A stretch of 64,000 nt of DNA from NCBI RefSeq assembly GCF_001905095.1, contig NZ_LWLS01000075.1, positions 1 through 64,000 on the forward strand, written 5' to 3'. Positions 32,801 to 42,628 of the stretch are shown here, in pieces. The first letter of the stretch is position 1. Each line of letters starts with the position of its first letter. Below the pieces are notes generated by a model, which worked only from the letters and a program-made list of their open reading frames with translations, had not been told where the DNA came from and searched no databases. This stretch comes from Micromonospora sp. CB01531. Its GTDB lineage: Bacteria; Actinomycetota; Actinomycetes; Mycobacteriales; Micromonosporaceae. A program made the translations under genes and the position numbers.

Positions 32801-35800
32801 AGGTCCACCCCGCGCAGCCCGGCGGGGGTACGCACGACGACGCTCTGCGCCACCCCGTCGACCGGGTGGGCCTCGCCCGCGCGGCCGCGCAGCCAATCGG
32901 CGATCGGCGGCAGCGGCACCTCCCCCAGCGCGGCGTCCGGGTCCTCGGTCTCGGCCGAGCCGAGCTCGCCGGCCACCCGGGCCAGGGCGGCCACCGTCCG
33001 GTGGGTGAACACGTCGCGCGGGGTGAGCCGCAGCCCGGCCTGCCGGGCCCGGCTGACCAGCTGGATGGAGACGATGCTGTCCCCGCCGAGGTCGAAGAAG
33101 CTGTCCTCCGCGCCGACCCCGGGCAGCCCCAGCACGTCGGCGAAGAGCCCGGCCAGCAGCTCCTCGCGCGGACCGGCCGCGGCCCGGCCGGCGCCGGCCG
33201 CCGCGGCGAAGTCCGGGGCGGGCAGGGCGCCGCGGTCCAGCTTGCCGGTGGGGTTCAGCGGCAGCGCGTCCAGCAGCACGAAGGCCGCCGGCACCATGTA
33301 CTCCGGCAGCGCCGCGGCAATGTGGTCGCTCAGCTGGGCGGGGGCCGGCGGGGTGGCCGGGTCGGCCGGCACCAGGTACCCGACGAGCTGGGCGGTGACC
33401 CCGGTGTCGGCGCGGGCGACCACCGCGGCCTGGGCCACGGCCGGGTGGGCCAGCAGCACCGACTCGATCTCGCCCAGCTCGATCCGGTAGCCGCGCACCT
33501 TGACCTGGTGGTCGATCCGGCCCAGGTAGTCGAGGTGACCGTCCGCCCGCCAGCGCACCAGGTCGCCGGTGCGGTACATCCGGGCGCCGGGCGCGCCGAA
33601 CGGGTCGGCGACGAACCGCTCGGCGGACAGCCGGGGCCGGTCGAAGTAGCCGCGGGCCAGCCCGGCGCCGGCCAGGTACAGCTCGCCGACGGTGCCGGGC
33701 GGCACCGGACGCAGCGCGTTGTCCAGCACGTACACCCGGGTGTTGGTGGTGGGCCGGCCGATCGGCGGGGCGCCGCCGTCGGCGAGGTCCCCGCCGTACC
33801 AGGCGGTGGAGTAGACGGTGGCCTCGGTCGGGCCGTAGATGTTCGCCACCCGGGCGCCGGGCAGCGCGGCGCCGATGTCCCGCACCGCCTGGGCCGACAG
33901 CGCCTCACCGGCGAGCACCACCAGGTCGGCGTGCGCGTCGACCGCCCCGCCGGCGAGCAGCTGCGCGAAGGCCGACGGGACGGCGCTGATCAGGCTGCCG
34001 GACCAGCCGTCGGCCCGCTCGGCGAGGGCGAGCAGGTCGTCGACCACCTCGATCTCGCCGCCGCAGGCGAGCGGGCCAAACATCTCGAACACCGAGACGT
34101 CGAAGTTGAGCGAGGTGCTGGCCAGCACCCGGGACAGCGCAGCCGGGCCGATCTCCGTGACCGCCCAGCAGGCCAGGTCGACCGCGTTGTCGTGGCTGAC
34201 CACCACGCCCTTGGGCCGGCCGGTGGAGCCGGAGGTGTAAATGACGTACGCCGGGTGGGCGCCGCGCAACGGTCGCCGCCGGTCGGCGTCAGTCAGGTCG
34301 CCGTCGTCCTGCGCGGCGACCAGGGCGCGGACGGCGGGCTCGTCGAGGCGCAGCAGCCGGTCCGGGTCGCCAGCCGGCAGCCCGTCGCCGGCGCCGCCGA
34401 CGGTGAGCACCAGCCGGGGGTCCGCGTCGGCCAGCATGAACTCGACCCGGTCCGGCGGGTACCGCAGGTCGACCGGCAGGTACCCGGCGCCGGCCTTGAG
34501 GACGGCGAGCAGGGCGACCATCATCTCCGCCGACCGGGGCAGCGCCAGCGCGACCAGTTGCTCCGGGCCGGCGCCGCGGGCGACCAGCAGCCGGGCCAGC
34601 CGGTTGGCGGCGGCGTTGAGCTGGGCGTACGTCAGGGTGGTCGGCCCGCAGGTGACCGCCGGGGCGTCGGGGGTACGCGCCACCTGCTGCTCGATCAGCA
34701 CGGGCAGCCGCACGTCCGGCACCGGCCGGGTGGTGTCGTTCCGCTCGTGCAGCACCAGCCGCCGTTCGGCGGGGCCGGCCAGGTCGAGCCGGCCGACCGG
34801 GGTGTCCGGGTCTTCCGCCGCAGCCCGGGCGAAGGTGTCGAGGAAGGCGGCGAGGCGCTGGGCGTGCCCGCTGACCTGCTCCTCGGTGTACAGGTCGGGG
34901 TTGGCGTCCAGGTCCAGCCGGGCGTCGGCGTCGCCGCGCCGGGCGTCGAGCACGAAGGCCAGGTCGTCGACGGGGCCGCCGGCGAGATTGTGGTCGGTGC
35001 CGGTGGCGGCGCCGAACCGGGTCCCGGCGCCGCCACCGGCGTCGAGCAGGATGTTCACGTGCGGGCCGAGCACCGACGCCCCGGCGGTCAGGCCCAGGTC
35101 GCGGTGCAGGTCCTCGAAGCGGTAACGCTGGTGGCGCAGCGCGTCGTGCAGTTCCCGTGAGGCGCCGGCGACGAGCGCGCCGAGGGTGGCGTCGGCGCGT
35201 ACCGCCACGCGTAGGGGCGCGATCGCAGAGACCATGCCGGGGGTGGCCCGCGCCGCGGCGTTCTGCCGGGCGGTCAGCGGCAGCGCGAGCACCACGTCCT
35301 CGTTGCCGGTCAGCCCGTGCAGGTAGGCGGTGATCGCGGCCACCACGACCGCCGGCACGGCGACGCCACGCTCCCGGGCCGCCGCCCGCAGCCGGTCCAT
35401 CGTGGCGGGTGCCACCGGGGCGGTACGTCGGGTGAGCCGGCGCGGGGTGGCCGGCCGCCGGTCGGCGAGGCTGGCCGGGGTGGGCCGGTCGGCGTACCGC
35501 CCGGTCCAGTACCCGCGATCGCGGTCGAACCGCTCGCTGGTCCGGTAGGCGGCCTCCGCGTCGGGCAGCGCCCGCAGCGGCCCGAACGACGCCGGCTCCG
35601 GCTCGTCGCCGCCGCTCAGCGCGGTGTAAACCGCGGCGACCCGCCGGGCCACCAGGAGCATGCCGTACCCGTCCAGGGCCAGGTGGTGGTAGCACTGGTA
35701 CCACAGGGTCCGGTCGTCGGCCAGGCGCAGCAGCGCGTACCGGAACGGCGGCGCCTGTCCCGGGTCGAGCGGCCGGGTGGCGTCGGCGTGCATCCAGTCC

Positions 35801-36105
35801 AGGGCGGCGCCGAACGGGTCGGCCTCCCCGCGCAGGTCGAGCACCGGCAGCGGCCAGTCGACCGCCGGCGACACCGCCAGCACGGGTCGGCCCTCGACCG
35901 GCTCCTGCACCCGGATGCGCAGGGCCTCGGTGTCGGCGACGGTCCGGCGCAGCGCCGCCTCGAACACCGCGTGGTCGAGCGTGCCGGTCAGGTCGGCGTA
36001 CTCGGCGAGGAGGTAGATCGGGTTGTCCGGGTCGAGCCGCTGGGCCAGCCAGACCCCGAACTGCGCGGTGGTCAGCGGGCAGTGAACATCCTCGTGGTCG
36101 GGCAC
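26806..36105 (-). CDS. Two-module loading NRPS: Cstart-A-T-E / C-A-T-E
   Basis: NRPS of 3099 aa, the first two modules. The N-terminal C domain (HHLALDG about residue 145; start PLTTAQFGVWLAQRLDP) has no module before it and so should accept the ACP-bound acyl chain. Module 1: A code DVFSVAIVYK (no confident call), T GGDS (about 1007), E (HHLAVDG about 1193) in which the PxxGxGYG segment before FNYLGR is missing. Module 2: C (HHILLDG about 1665), A code DVWHISLVDK (Ser), T about 2537, E (HHLAVDG about 2738; E4 motif reads ERHGR instead of EGHGR). Both T domains are of the GGDS type seen before E domains. The acidic C-terminus (DEIDEFEDELEAEWE) probably docks to the basic start of the next NRPS. 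First gene of the operon. Confidence 0.93.
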
Positions 36106-36178
36106 AGCAGTCCTCCGGAGCTACGGACGTGGTGTGTTCGCGGGGTGGCTGGCTGCTCGGTGGGGTGACGAGCGGTGG

Positions 36179-36218
36179 CCGCCCGGCCGGTCGGCGTACG
36201 CGCGGACTGGCCGGGCGG
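36179..36218 (-). terminator. Hairpin after the ABC permease gene
   Basis: Perfect 10-bp inverted repeat (CCGCCCGGCC / GGCCGGGCGG, loop about 20 nt) a few bases after the permease stop at 36224 and about 75 bp before the NRPS start at 36105. It has no U-tract. It probably ends or weakens transcription from the diaminopropionate/ABC operon before the NRPS operon begins. Confidence 0.5.
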
Positions 36219-36223
36219 CGGGG

Positions 36224-37012
36224 TCAGCGGCCCCGGGCGGCGGCCCGGTAGGCGTGGGTGGCCAGGGCCGCGCTGACCACCAGCAGCGCGGTGATCAGCA
36301 GCAGGGACGCGGCGACCGGGTGCCGCATCGGCAGGGCGTCGCCGGCCGAGCCCGGGTTGCCGAACAGGTCCCGGCAGGCGGCGACCACGGCGGACAGCGG
36401 GTTCCACTCGCACACGGTGCGCAGCCAGCCCGGCAGCCCGTGCAGCGGGATGAACGCGTTGGACAGGAACGTCATCGGCATCACGACGAGGAAGGCCACG
36501 GCGCTGACCGCCTCGGCCGAGCGCAGCCGCAGCCCGAGGAGGACCCCGAGCCAGGAGGCGGCGAAGCCGAGCAGCAGCAGCAGCCCGAAGCCGGCGAGCA
36601 CCTGCAGCGGGCCGGCGTGCGTGCGCCAGCCCATCGCGAAGCCCACCACGGCCATGGCGACGCAGGCGACCACCACCCGGGTGAGGTCGGCCATGGTCCG
36701 GGCCAGCGGTACGGCGAGCCCGGCGATCGGCAGCGACCGGAACCGGTCGTCGATGCCGTTGCCCAGGTCGTCGACCACACCGAGCGCGGTGTGCTGCAGG
36801 TTGGTGAGCATCATCTGGGCGAAGATGCCGGCCATCAGGAACTCCCGGTAGCCGCCGCCCTGCACCTCGATGACGCTGCCGAAGAGGTACCCGAAGATCA
36901 CCACGTACGCGACCGGCATCACGGTCACGCCGAGCAACCGCATCGGCACCCGGGCCAGGTGCCGTAGGTGGCGGCCCACCAGGGCCGAGGTCTCGACGGC
37001 GAGGGTGGTCAT
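36224..37012 (-). CDS. ABC-2 type transporter permease
   Basis: Membrane subunit of a DrrAB-type exporter, 262 aa, with about six hydrophobic helices: LLGVTVMPVAYVVIFGYLF, a segment near VVVACVAMAVVGFAMGW, VLAGFGLLLLLGFAASWLGV, AVSAVAFLVVMPMTFLS and a C-terminal LLLITALLVVSAALA. The loop FIPLHGLPGWLRTV...NPLSAVV is the ABC-2 permease signature. Start ATG 37012 overlaps the ATPase stop by 4 nt. It most likely exports the peptide product and gives self-resistance. Confidence 0.9.
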   Translation of the reverse strand: MTTLAVETSALVGRHLRHLARVPMRLLGVTVMPVAYVVIFGYLFGSVIEVQGGGYREFLMAGIFAQMMLTNLQHTALGVVDDLGNGIDDRFRSLPIAGLAVPLARTMADLTRVVVACVAMAVVGFAMGWRTHAGPLQVLAGFGLLLLLGFAASWLGVLLGLRLRSAEAVSAVAFLVVMPMTFLSNAFIPLHGLPGWLRTVCEWNPLSAVVAACRDLFGNPGSAGDALPMRHPVAASLLLITALLVVSAALATHAYRAAARGR

Positions 37013-37971
37013 GCCGCTGCCTCCGGCTTCTCGGCGGTGCTCCGCCCGGTCAGGGACAGGAAGACGTCGTCCAGGGTCGGCGTGCAGCTGGCGAACGACT
37101 CGACGTCGATCCTGGCGGCGTCCAGCGCCGCCGCCACGGCCGCGATGCCGGCCAGCCCGTCGGTCAACGGCAGCCGCAGGCTCGCCTCGTCGTCGTCGGG
37201 CACCGGTTGGTGCGCCGTGACGGCGGCGAGGGCGGCGACGGCGGCGGAGCGCTGCCCGCCGTCGCGCAGCCGGATCTGCAGCTGCTCGTCGCCAACCTTG
37301 CGCTTCAGCTCGTCGGGGGTGCCCTCGGCGATCACCTTCCCGCCGTCGAGGACCAGGATCCGGTCGGCTAGCTGGTCGGCCTCCTCCAGGTACTGCGTGG
37401 TGAGCAGCACCGTGGTGCCGCGGGCCACCTGCTCCCGGACCATCGTCCACAGGGTGCGGCGGTTGGTGAGGTCCAGCCCGGTGGTGGGCTCGTCGAGCAC
37501 CAGCACCGGCGGGTCGGCGACCAGGCTCGCAGCCAGGTCGAGCCGGCGCCGCATGCCACCGGAGTAGGTCCGCGCGGCCCGGCCTGCGGCGTCGGTGAGC
37601 TGGAACCTTTCGAGCAGTTCGTCGGCCCGGGCCCGGGCCGCCCGCCGGCCGAGGTGGTGCAGCACGCCGATCAGGACCAGGTTCTCCCGGCCGGTCAGCA
37701 GCTCGTCCACCGCCGCGTACTGGCCGGTGAGGCCGACCCGCCGGCGTACCTCGCGTGGCTGCCGGACCACGTCGTGCCCGCAGATCCGGGCGGTACCCCC
37801 GTCCGGCGTGAGCAGCGTCGACAGGATCCGCACCATGGTGGTCTTGCCGGCGCCGTTCGGGCCGAGCAGGCCGAGCACGGTGCCCGCCGGCACAGCGAGG
37901 TCCACCCCGGCCAGCGCGGTGTGCGTGCCGTAGGTCTTGCGCAGCCCTTCGGCCTCGATCGTCACATCCAC
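37009..37971 (-). CDS. ABC transporter ATPase (DrrA-like)
   Basis: ATP-binding subunit of 320 aa. Walker A GPNGAGKTT, signature YSGGMRRRL, Walker B VLVLDEPTTGLD, and the H-loop region is TTQYLEEADQLADR, as in daunorubicin-resistance type exporters (QYLEEAD). A C-terminal extension (about residues 230-320, ending TLDDVFLSLTGR) is the usual DrrA tail. I chose GTG 37971 because AGGGGG lies about 7 nt upstream; the longer frame is a shadow of the preceding gene. It pairs with the permease in one operon with the diaminopropionate genes. Confidence 0.92.
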   Translation of the reverse strand: MDVTIEAEGLRKTYGTHTALAGVDLAVPAGTVLGLLGPNGAGKTTMVRILSTLLTPDGGTARICGHDVVRQPREVRRRVGLTGQYAAVDELLTGRENLVLIGVLHHLGRRAARARADELLERFQLTDAAGRAARTYSGGMRRRLDLAASLVADPPVLVLDEPTTGLDLTNRRTLWTMVREQVARGTTVLLTTQYLEEADQLADRILVLDGGKVIAEGTPDELKRKVGDEQLQIRLRDGGQRSAAVAALAAVTAHQPVPDDDEASLRLPLTDGLAGIAAVAAALDAARIDVESFASCTPTLDDVFLSLTGRSTAEKPEAAA

Positions 37972-37987
37972 GTGCCCACCCCCTAGA

Positions 37988-39010
37988 TCAGTTCGCCAGC
38001 GGGAAGAAGTCGGCGATCTCCCGGCCGGCGCCGGCGGCGCGTACCCGGTCGAAGGCCCATGCCCCGACGGCCAGGTCGAGCACGCCGAGGCCGAACGGCG
38101 CGAAGATCGCGGCCCGGTCGGGGTCCCGGCGGATCCGGTCGCGCAGCACGTCGGCGAGGGTGCCGGCGACGAAGTCGCGGTGCCCGACCCGCTGCTCGGC
38201 CAGGTGCAGCGAGGTCCGTTCGCGGACCGCGTGGTCGACGTCGTCGGTGACGTTCTGCGCGGCGAGCACGATCTCCGGCGACAGGTCGCGCAGGGACAGG
38301 TGCAGCACCACCGGGTGGTGGGCGAGCAGCGCCGGGTCGTGCAGGTGCGGCTCGCCGGCCACGGTGGCGAGCACCACGAGGTCGGCGGCGAAGGCGTCGG
38401 CGGCCTCGGGGACCACCTTGGCCGCGGCCACCCCGTCGGCCTGCACGGTGGCGGCGAACCGCCCGGCCGCCGCCGGGTCGAGGTCGAACAGCCGGTACTC
38501 GCCGATCTCCCAGTCCAGGTCGCGCAGGAACCGGCGGACATGCTCGGCGATCAGGCCGGTGCCGATGAAGCCGACGCTGCCGACCCGCCGACCGCCGACC
38601 AGTTCCTCCGCCCCGAGCACCGCCGACGCCGCGGTCCGGGTCGCCGAGATCAGCGAGGACTCCAGGCAGGCGTACGGGTAGCCGGTGGCCAGGTCGTTGA
38701 GCAGCAGCACCGCCGACGCCCGGGGGATGCCGTGCGCGGTGTTCCCGGGGAAGCTGGCGATCCACTTGATGCCGGCCACCTCGAACTCGCCGCCGAGGTA
38801 GGCGGGCAGCGCGATGATCCGGTCCCGGGGCAGCTGCGGGAAGCGCAGGAAGCTGCTGTGCGGCAGCGCGCTGGTCGCCTCGTCATGGGCGAGGTAGCAG
38901 CGGCGTACCGCGTCCAGGCAGGCCGCCCGGTCCGCCTCGATGGCCGCGGCCACCTCGGCCGCGGTCACCACCGTGAACGGCCGGACGGTCGGTCGGTGCG
39001 TCTCGGTCAT
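37988..39010 (-). CDS. sbnB: SbnB-like N-(2-amino-2-carboxyethyl)-L-glutamate dehydrogenase
   Basis: Ornithine cyclodeaminase/mu-crystallin family protein of 340 aa. In the staphyloferrin B pathway SbnB oxidatively splits N-(1-amino-1-carboxyl-2-ethyl)-glutamate to 2-oxoglutarate and L-2,3-diaminopropionate. The NAD-binding fold is at GSVGFIGTGLIAEHV; the substrate region includes GGEFEVAGIKWIASFPGN and PRASAVLLLNDLATGYP. Start ATG 39010; the longer upstream frame overlaps sbnA and is a shadow. The pairing with sbnA 10 nt upstream is what identifies it within its family. Confidence 0.88.
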   Translation of the reverse strand: MTETHRPTVRPFTVVTAAEVAAAIEADRAACLDAVRRCYLAHDEATSALPHSSFLRFPQLPRDRIIALPAYLGGEFEVAGIKWIASFPGNTAHGIPRASAVLLLNDLATGYPYACLESSLISATRTAASAVLGAEELVGGRRVGSVGFIGTGLIAEHVRRFLRDLDWEIGEYRLFDLDPAAAGRFAATVQADGVAAAKVVPEAADAFAADLVVLATVAGEPHLHDPALLAHHPVVLHLSLRDLSPEIVLAAQNVTDDVDHAVRERTSLHLAEQRVGHRDFVAGTLADVLRDRIRRDPDRAAIFAPFGLGVLDLAVGAWAFDRVRAAGAGREIADFFPLAN

Positions 39011-39020
39011 GCTGTTCCTC

Positions 39021-40010
39021 TCACACCAGGGCCACGGACTGGCCGCGGTCGCGTTGGGCGACGAACCGGTCGACCCAGTCCGGGTCGTACACGGTGTCGG
39101 CGTAACCGGTGCCGCGGTCGGCACACAGGAAGGCGACGGTCGGGCGCGGTCCCCGGTGATCGGCGAAGTACCGCTCGATCGCGCTGTAGACGCTGCCGGT
39201 CGATCCGCCGGTGTACAGCCCGTGCCGCTCGAACAGCTCGTGGCAGCCGCGTACCGCCTCCAACTCGGGCACGATCACCACGTCGTCGATGCTGGCCTTG
39301 CCCACCAGCGGCGGCACGATACTGGAGCCGAGCCCGGGCAGGCGCCGCTTGGCCGGCGGGCCACCGAAGATGACGGACCCCTCGGCGTCGACGCCGACCA
39401 CCCAGGCGTCCGGGTGCAGCCGCTTGAGCCGGGTGGACAGCCCACCGATGGTGCCGCCGGTGCTCACCCCGACGAACAGGTAGTCGATGTGCGGCAGGTC
39501 GGCGCAGAGTTCCGCGCCGGTGAGCCGGTCGTGCGCCTCGATCGCATCCGGGTTGGCGTACTGGTTGGGCCAGTAGACCGAGGGCAACTCCGCCCGCAGC
39601 TCCTCCACCCGCCGCAGCCGGGTGGACAAGTACCCGCCCGTCCCGTCCGGCTCGGTGACCCTCTCGACCCGCTCGCAGAGCCGGCGCAGGTACGCCTCGG
39701 TGCTGGCGTTGACGTTCGGATCGATCACCGGAACGAAGGTCAGCCCGATCCAGCGGCAGAACGAGGCAAGCGAGATGGCGAAGTTGCCCGACGAGGACTC
39801 CACGATGGTGGTCCGCTCGGTGACGTCGCCGCGCTCGACCGCCCGCTGCAGGATCCAGTACGCCGAGCGGTCCTTGGAGCTGCCGTTCGGGTTGACGTAC
39901 TCCAGCTTGGCGAACAGGTCCAGCCGGTCGTGCCGCAGCTGCACCACCGGGGTGCGGGGCATCGCCCGCCCGACCATGGCCAGGCGCGCCAGCAGCGCCT
40001 CACGGCTCAT
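39021..40010 (-). CDS. sbnA: SbnA-like O-phosphoserine-dependent synthase (diaminopropionate pathway)
   Basis: PLP-dependent fold-type II enzyme of the cysteine synthase family, 329 aa. SbnA joins O-phospho-L-serine and L-glutamate to give the precursor cleaved by SbnB. The PLP Lys lies in NPNGSSKDRSAYWIL, the substrate loop is ESSSGNFAISLAS, and the phosphate-binding loop is GVSTGGTIGG. ATG 40010 has GGAAG about 8 nt upstream and is preferred to the in-frame GTG at 40019. It is the first gene of the sbnA-sbnB-ABC operon; the 430 bp upstream contains the SARP-like repeats at 40256. The amine made should enter the peptide, perhaps at module 5. Confidence 0.9.
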   Translation of the reverse strand: MSREALLARLAMVGRAMPRTPVVQLRHDRLDLFAKLEYVNPNGSSKDRSAYWILQRAVERGDVTERTTIVESSSGNFAISLASFCRWIGLTFVPVIDPNVNASTEAYLRRLCERVERVTEPDGTGGYLSTRLRRVEELRAELPSVYWPNQYANPDAIEAHDRLTGAELCADLPHIDYLFVGVSTGGTIGGLSTRLKRLHPDAWVVGVDAEGSVIFGGPPAKRRLPGLGSSIVPPLVGKASIDDVVIVPELEAVRGCHELFERHGLYTGGSTGSVYSAIERYFADHRGPRPTVAFLCADRGTGYADTVYDPDWVDRFVAQRDRGQSVALV

Positions 40011-40440
40011 GGCTATCACTTCCGCACTGGTCCATCTCGGCTACTCCCGGTCCGGCTCGATGAAGGCCCGGCGGCTCACGGCAGGGACCGGCGGGCGGAT
40101 GGGAACGCCGCTCACGGTCGGCTACCCGGCTCGGGATGGGCTCGGATCGAGGTCGGGGACGGCTAGCAGCCGGCTCGAGCCGCCGGTCAGGCCACGGGCG
40201 GCCGGGCCGAACAGGGCGGGCGGCCGGGCCGAGGTCCGCCGCCGGGCCGCCGCCGTCGAGCCACGGTCGATCCCGGCTCGAGGGTGGCCGGGCAGCCTGG
40301 TTCCCGTGCGACACCGGCGGCCGCCACGAGAGGCCCGCCCGGGCCGGAACCGACCGGAGTCCGGCCAGGGTCGCACCGCAGCAGGGCGAGGACGCGGACC
40401 AGGCGCCGAAATCTCGGTCCCGGCACTCGACGACTGCTTC
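40011..40440. other. Non-coding region upstream of sbnA
   Basis: Stretch of about 430 bp with no credible gene, between the start of sbnA and the IS607 element. It should hold the sbnA operon promoter; an isolated palindrome GGCTCGAGCC lies at 40172-40181 and the triple repeat at 40256-40284 is listed separately. I see no convincing -10/-35 pair by eye. The part beyond about 40300 is plain GC-rich DNA and may include the end of the IS element. Confidence 0.5.
40256..40284. promoter_or_regulatory. Putative SARP operator: three TCGA heptamers at 11-bp period
   Basis: Three heptamers TCGAGCC, TCGATCC and TCGAGGG start at 40256, 40267 and 40278, exactly 11 bp apart with 4-bp spacers. This is the arrangement bound by SARP activators such as ActII-ORF4 and DnrI. 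Because TCGA is a palindrome the direction is ambiguous; the only cluster operon nearby starts at sbnA, about 245 bp away on the minus strand. The cluster encodes a SARP at 53206. Confidence 0.55.
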
Positions 40441-41858
40441 CTACTCGTTGCTCATAGCTGAGCAGTTCGGATGTTTCGCTCTCCGCCCAGCGGTGGCTGG
40501 GCTGGAGTCCTGGACTGGCAGTCTGGTCCGGTGGCGATCGGTCCGGTCCTGCAGGATCTGCTTCACCCGCTGATGTGGGGTGTGCAGGGCGATGTCGGGG
40601 TCGCCGGCTCGGTGCAGGATGTTGATCGCGGCGTTCACGTCTGCCTGCCACACCACCCCGCACCGAGTGCAGTGAAACCTGTCCCCGCTACGGCGGCCGA
40701 AGTCGCCGCAGCGGTGGCAGGTTTGTGAGGTGTAGGCGGCGTTGACGGGAACGAGCGCAGAACCTCTACGCTCCGACACACTTTCAGGGCCTCCGCGGTG
40801 ACTCCTTTGGTCCACGCGGCGAGACGCCGGTTGATGTTCTTGGGAAGCTTCTTACGGCCGGTGAAGCGTTTGGTGAGGTCCTCGGCCACGATGGTGGCGG
40901 CCTTGTCGACGACCTCGTGCACGGCGGTGAAGATCTCCGAACGCACCCGCGCCCGGTGCCGGGCGGCCTGCCGGTCCCGCTTCGCCGTGCCGAGGTTGTT
41001 GGCCTTGATCCGGTGCGCTTTCGCGTGGTCACCGCGCGCGGCGGCGGTGTTCGCGATCGAACGTAGCTTCGCCCGCCGCCGGTTGCGTTCCTTCAACCGG
41101 TCCGACTCAAGGGTCAGCAGCTCACCGAGCTGTTCACCGTGGGGCTGGCCGTCGGAGTCGGTGAGGGCTTCGGTGTACCCCTTGTCCACACCAACCGTCG
41201 CCTCGCCACACGGCCGCCGCGAAGACCGCATCTGGGAGGCGTCGATCTGGTAGTGCACCTCGACCCGGCCCCGGCGCAGGATCAACCGCAGCGTGCCCGC
41301 CGGCGCGACGGTCGTGGACAGCGGAATCCGGACCAGCTTGCGGGGTTCGAGGCCGGGAACCGCCAGCCACAACCGACCCCGCCCATCGACGGCGGTGTTG
41401 TACTTGTCGGCGCGCACCACGATCTGATCATGCGTGCGGTTACGGCCCCGCTTCCAATGCTTGCGCATCTGCCGAGCCAGGAACGGGTCACTGGCCCACT
41501 GATCGGCCTTCAACGCGGTGAACATCCGCTTACGCTCGGCCGGATCCTTCGTGCGCCGACAGATCGCCCGACGGACGTCAACCTTGGCCGCCTCCATGTT
41601 CGCGGCGATGTCGGCCATCGCGTCGCGGACGGTTTCCTTCCACGCATTCGCCAACACACCAAACGACGCATACGTGCCGTCGGCCAGCCACCGGTCCCGC
41701 ACCTGCCGGTCCCGCAACCCAGACCCGACACCGAGAATCGACCCGTAACGCTGCCACACCTCACTACGAACCCGACCCAACCGACGGGCCTGCTCCACCA
41801 GGGCGGCGTACTTGCCCGGATTCAGTCGGGCCGAGTAGGCGATCCGGGTGACCTTCAC
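40441..41858 (-). pseudogene. tnpB: TnpB of the IS607 element, frameshifted
   Basis: TnpB-type protein whose reading frame is broken near 40780-40786. The long part (41858 down to there) contains the N-terminal domain, the first RuvC Asp in VGVDKGYTEAL and the Glu in IVAEDLTKRFTG. The zinc finger and last Asp (SQTCHRCGDF, FHCTRCG, QADVNAAINIL) follow in another frame after the sequence CTGAAAGTG, where adding one base would restore a continuous protein. As written the 407-aa product lacks the zinc finger and third catalytic residue, so it should be inactive as a nuclease. Unlike the TnpB at 5019 it has the longer N-terminal region usual for IS607. Confidence 0.8.
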
Positions 41859-42481
41859 CGGTCACCCTCCAAGGTCAGATCCGCTCCCTTGAGTTCCTTC
41901 TCGTAGCGGCGCAGCCCGTCCAGCCGGCCAGAGAAGGAGCCCACGATGGCCAGGAGGTCATCGACCAGTTCCTGCTGCGGGGACAGGGACTCCTGGTTGG
42001 CGACGACGATCTCGCAGCCGCCGCGCGCCGCCACATGCTCCAGGAAATCGAACCCGAACCGGGCCAACCTGTCCTTGTGGGCCACCACCAGCGTGGCGAC
42101 CTCACCCCGGTCGACGGCATCCATCAACGCCAGGAATTCCTTGCGGCGAAGGTCCAACCCGCCGCCAACCTCGCTGATCCACTCGTCCACGGCCAGACCG
42201 CGAGCGAGGCAGAACTGCTGCATCGCCGCCACCTGCGAGGCCAAATCCGGCTTCTGACCCGGCGACGACACCCGGCAGTACACCACCACCTTCCGCCGGG
42301 CGGCGTCGAAACCCGGCTGCAGCACCCGGCGCACATCCGAATCGTCGAAATACCGCTGCCCCGACGGCAGACGACGGGCCGTGATCCGACCCTCCGCCTC
42401 CCACCGGCGCACCGTGCTCACCGAACGGCCCACCCGCTTAGCAAACTCGCCGATCCGGCAGACACCGCCCACGACAGTCAA
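41855..42481 (-). CDS. tnpA: IS607 serine recombinase TnpA
   Basis: Site-specific recombinase of 208 aa. The N-terminal MerR-like HTH (CRIGEFAKRVGRSVSTVRRWEAEG and following GQRYFDDSD) binds the ends; the C-terminal resolvase domain begins VVVYCRVSS, with the catalytic Ser in RVSS, and continues VVAHKDRLARFGFDFLE. This domain order (HTH first) is typical of IS607 and opposite to most serine recombinases. Intact by sequence. The stop overlaps the tnpB start (ATGA). Confidence 0.92.
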   Translation of the reverse strand: MTVVGGVCRIGEFAKRVGRSVSTVRRWEAEGRITARRLPSGQRYFDDSDVRRVLQPGFDAARRKVVVYCRVSSPGQKPDLASQVAAMQQFCLARGLAVDEWISEVGGGLDLRRKEFLALMDAVDRGEVATLVVAHKDRLARFGFDFLEHVAARGGCEIVVANQESLSPQQELVDDLLAIVGSFSGRLDGLRRYEKELKGADLTLEGDR

Positions 42482-42586
42482 TTATGGACAGCTCTAGAAA
42501 GGGAAGCAACCACTAGTCGCTGCTCCCCGGACACACTCGCGGGGTTGGCGCGGCCCGCCTTGTTGCCAGTCCGGACCGGACCGCCC

Positions 42587-42616
42587 GTCCGGGGCTTTCC
42601 CCCTTCGGCCCCGGAC
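42587..42616 (-). terminator. Hairpin downstream of the KASIII gene
   Basis: Perfect 9-bp stem (GTCCGGGGC / GCCCCGGAC) with a 12-nt loop, lying about 80 bp after the KASIII stop on the minus strand. It is the second of two tandem hairpins there and has no U-run. Probably part of the transcription stop for the KS operon. Confidence 0.5.
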
Positions 42617-42628
42617 GCGGCGCGAACC

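Larger units (their letters stand above)
40441..42490 (-). mobile_element. IS607-family element inside the biosynthetic cluster
   Basis: Element with the IS607 gene pair: serine-recombinase tnpA followed by tnpB, overlapping by 4 nt. It lies between the diaminopropionate operon and the KASIII gene, in non-coding DNA, so it breaks no recognisable cluster gene. Its tnpB carries a frameshift. The ends cannot be placed exactly because IS607 elements make no target duplication; the limits given are the coding limits plus a few bases. Confidence 0.7.
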
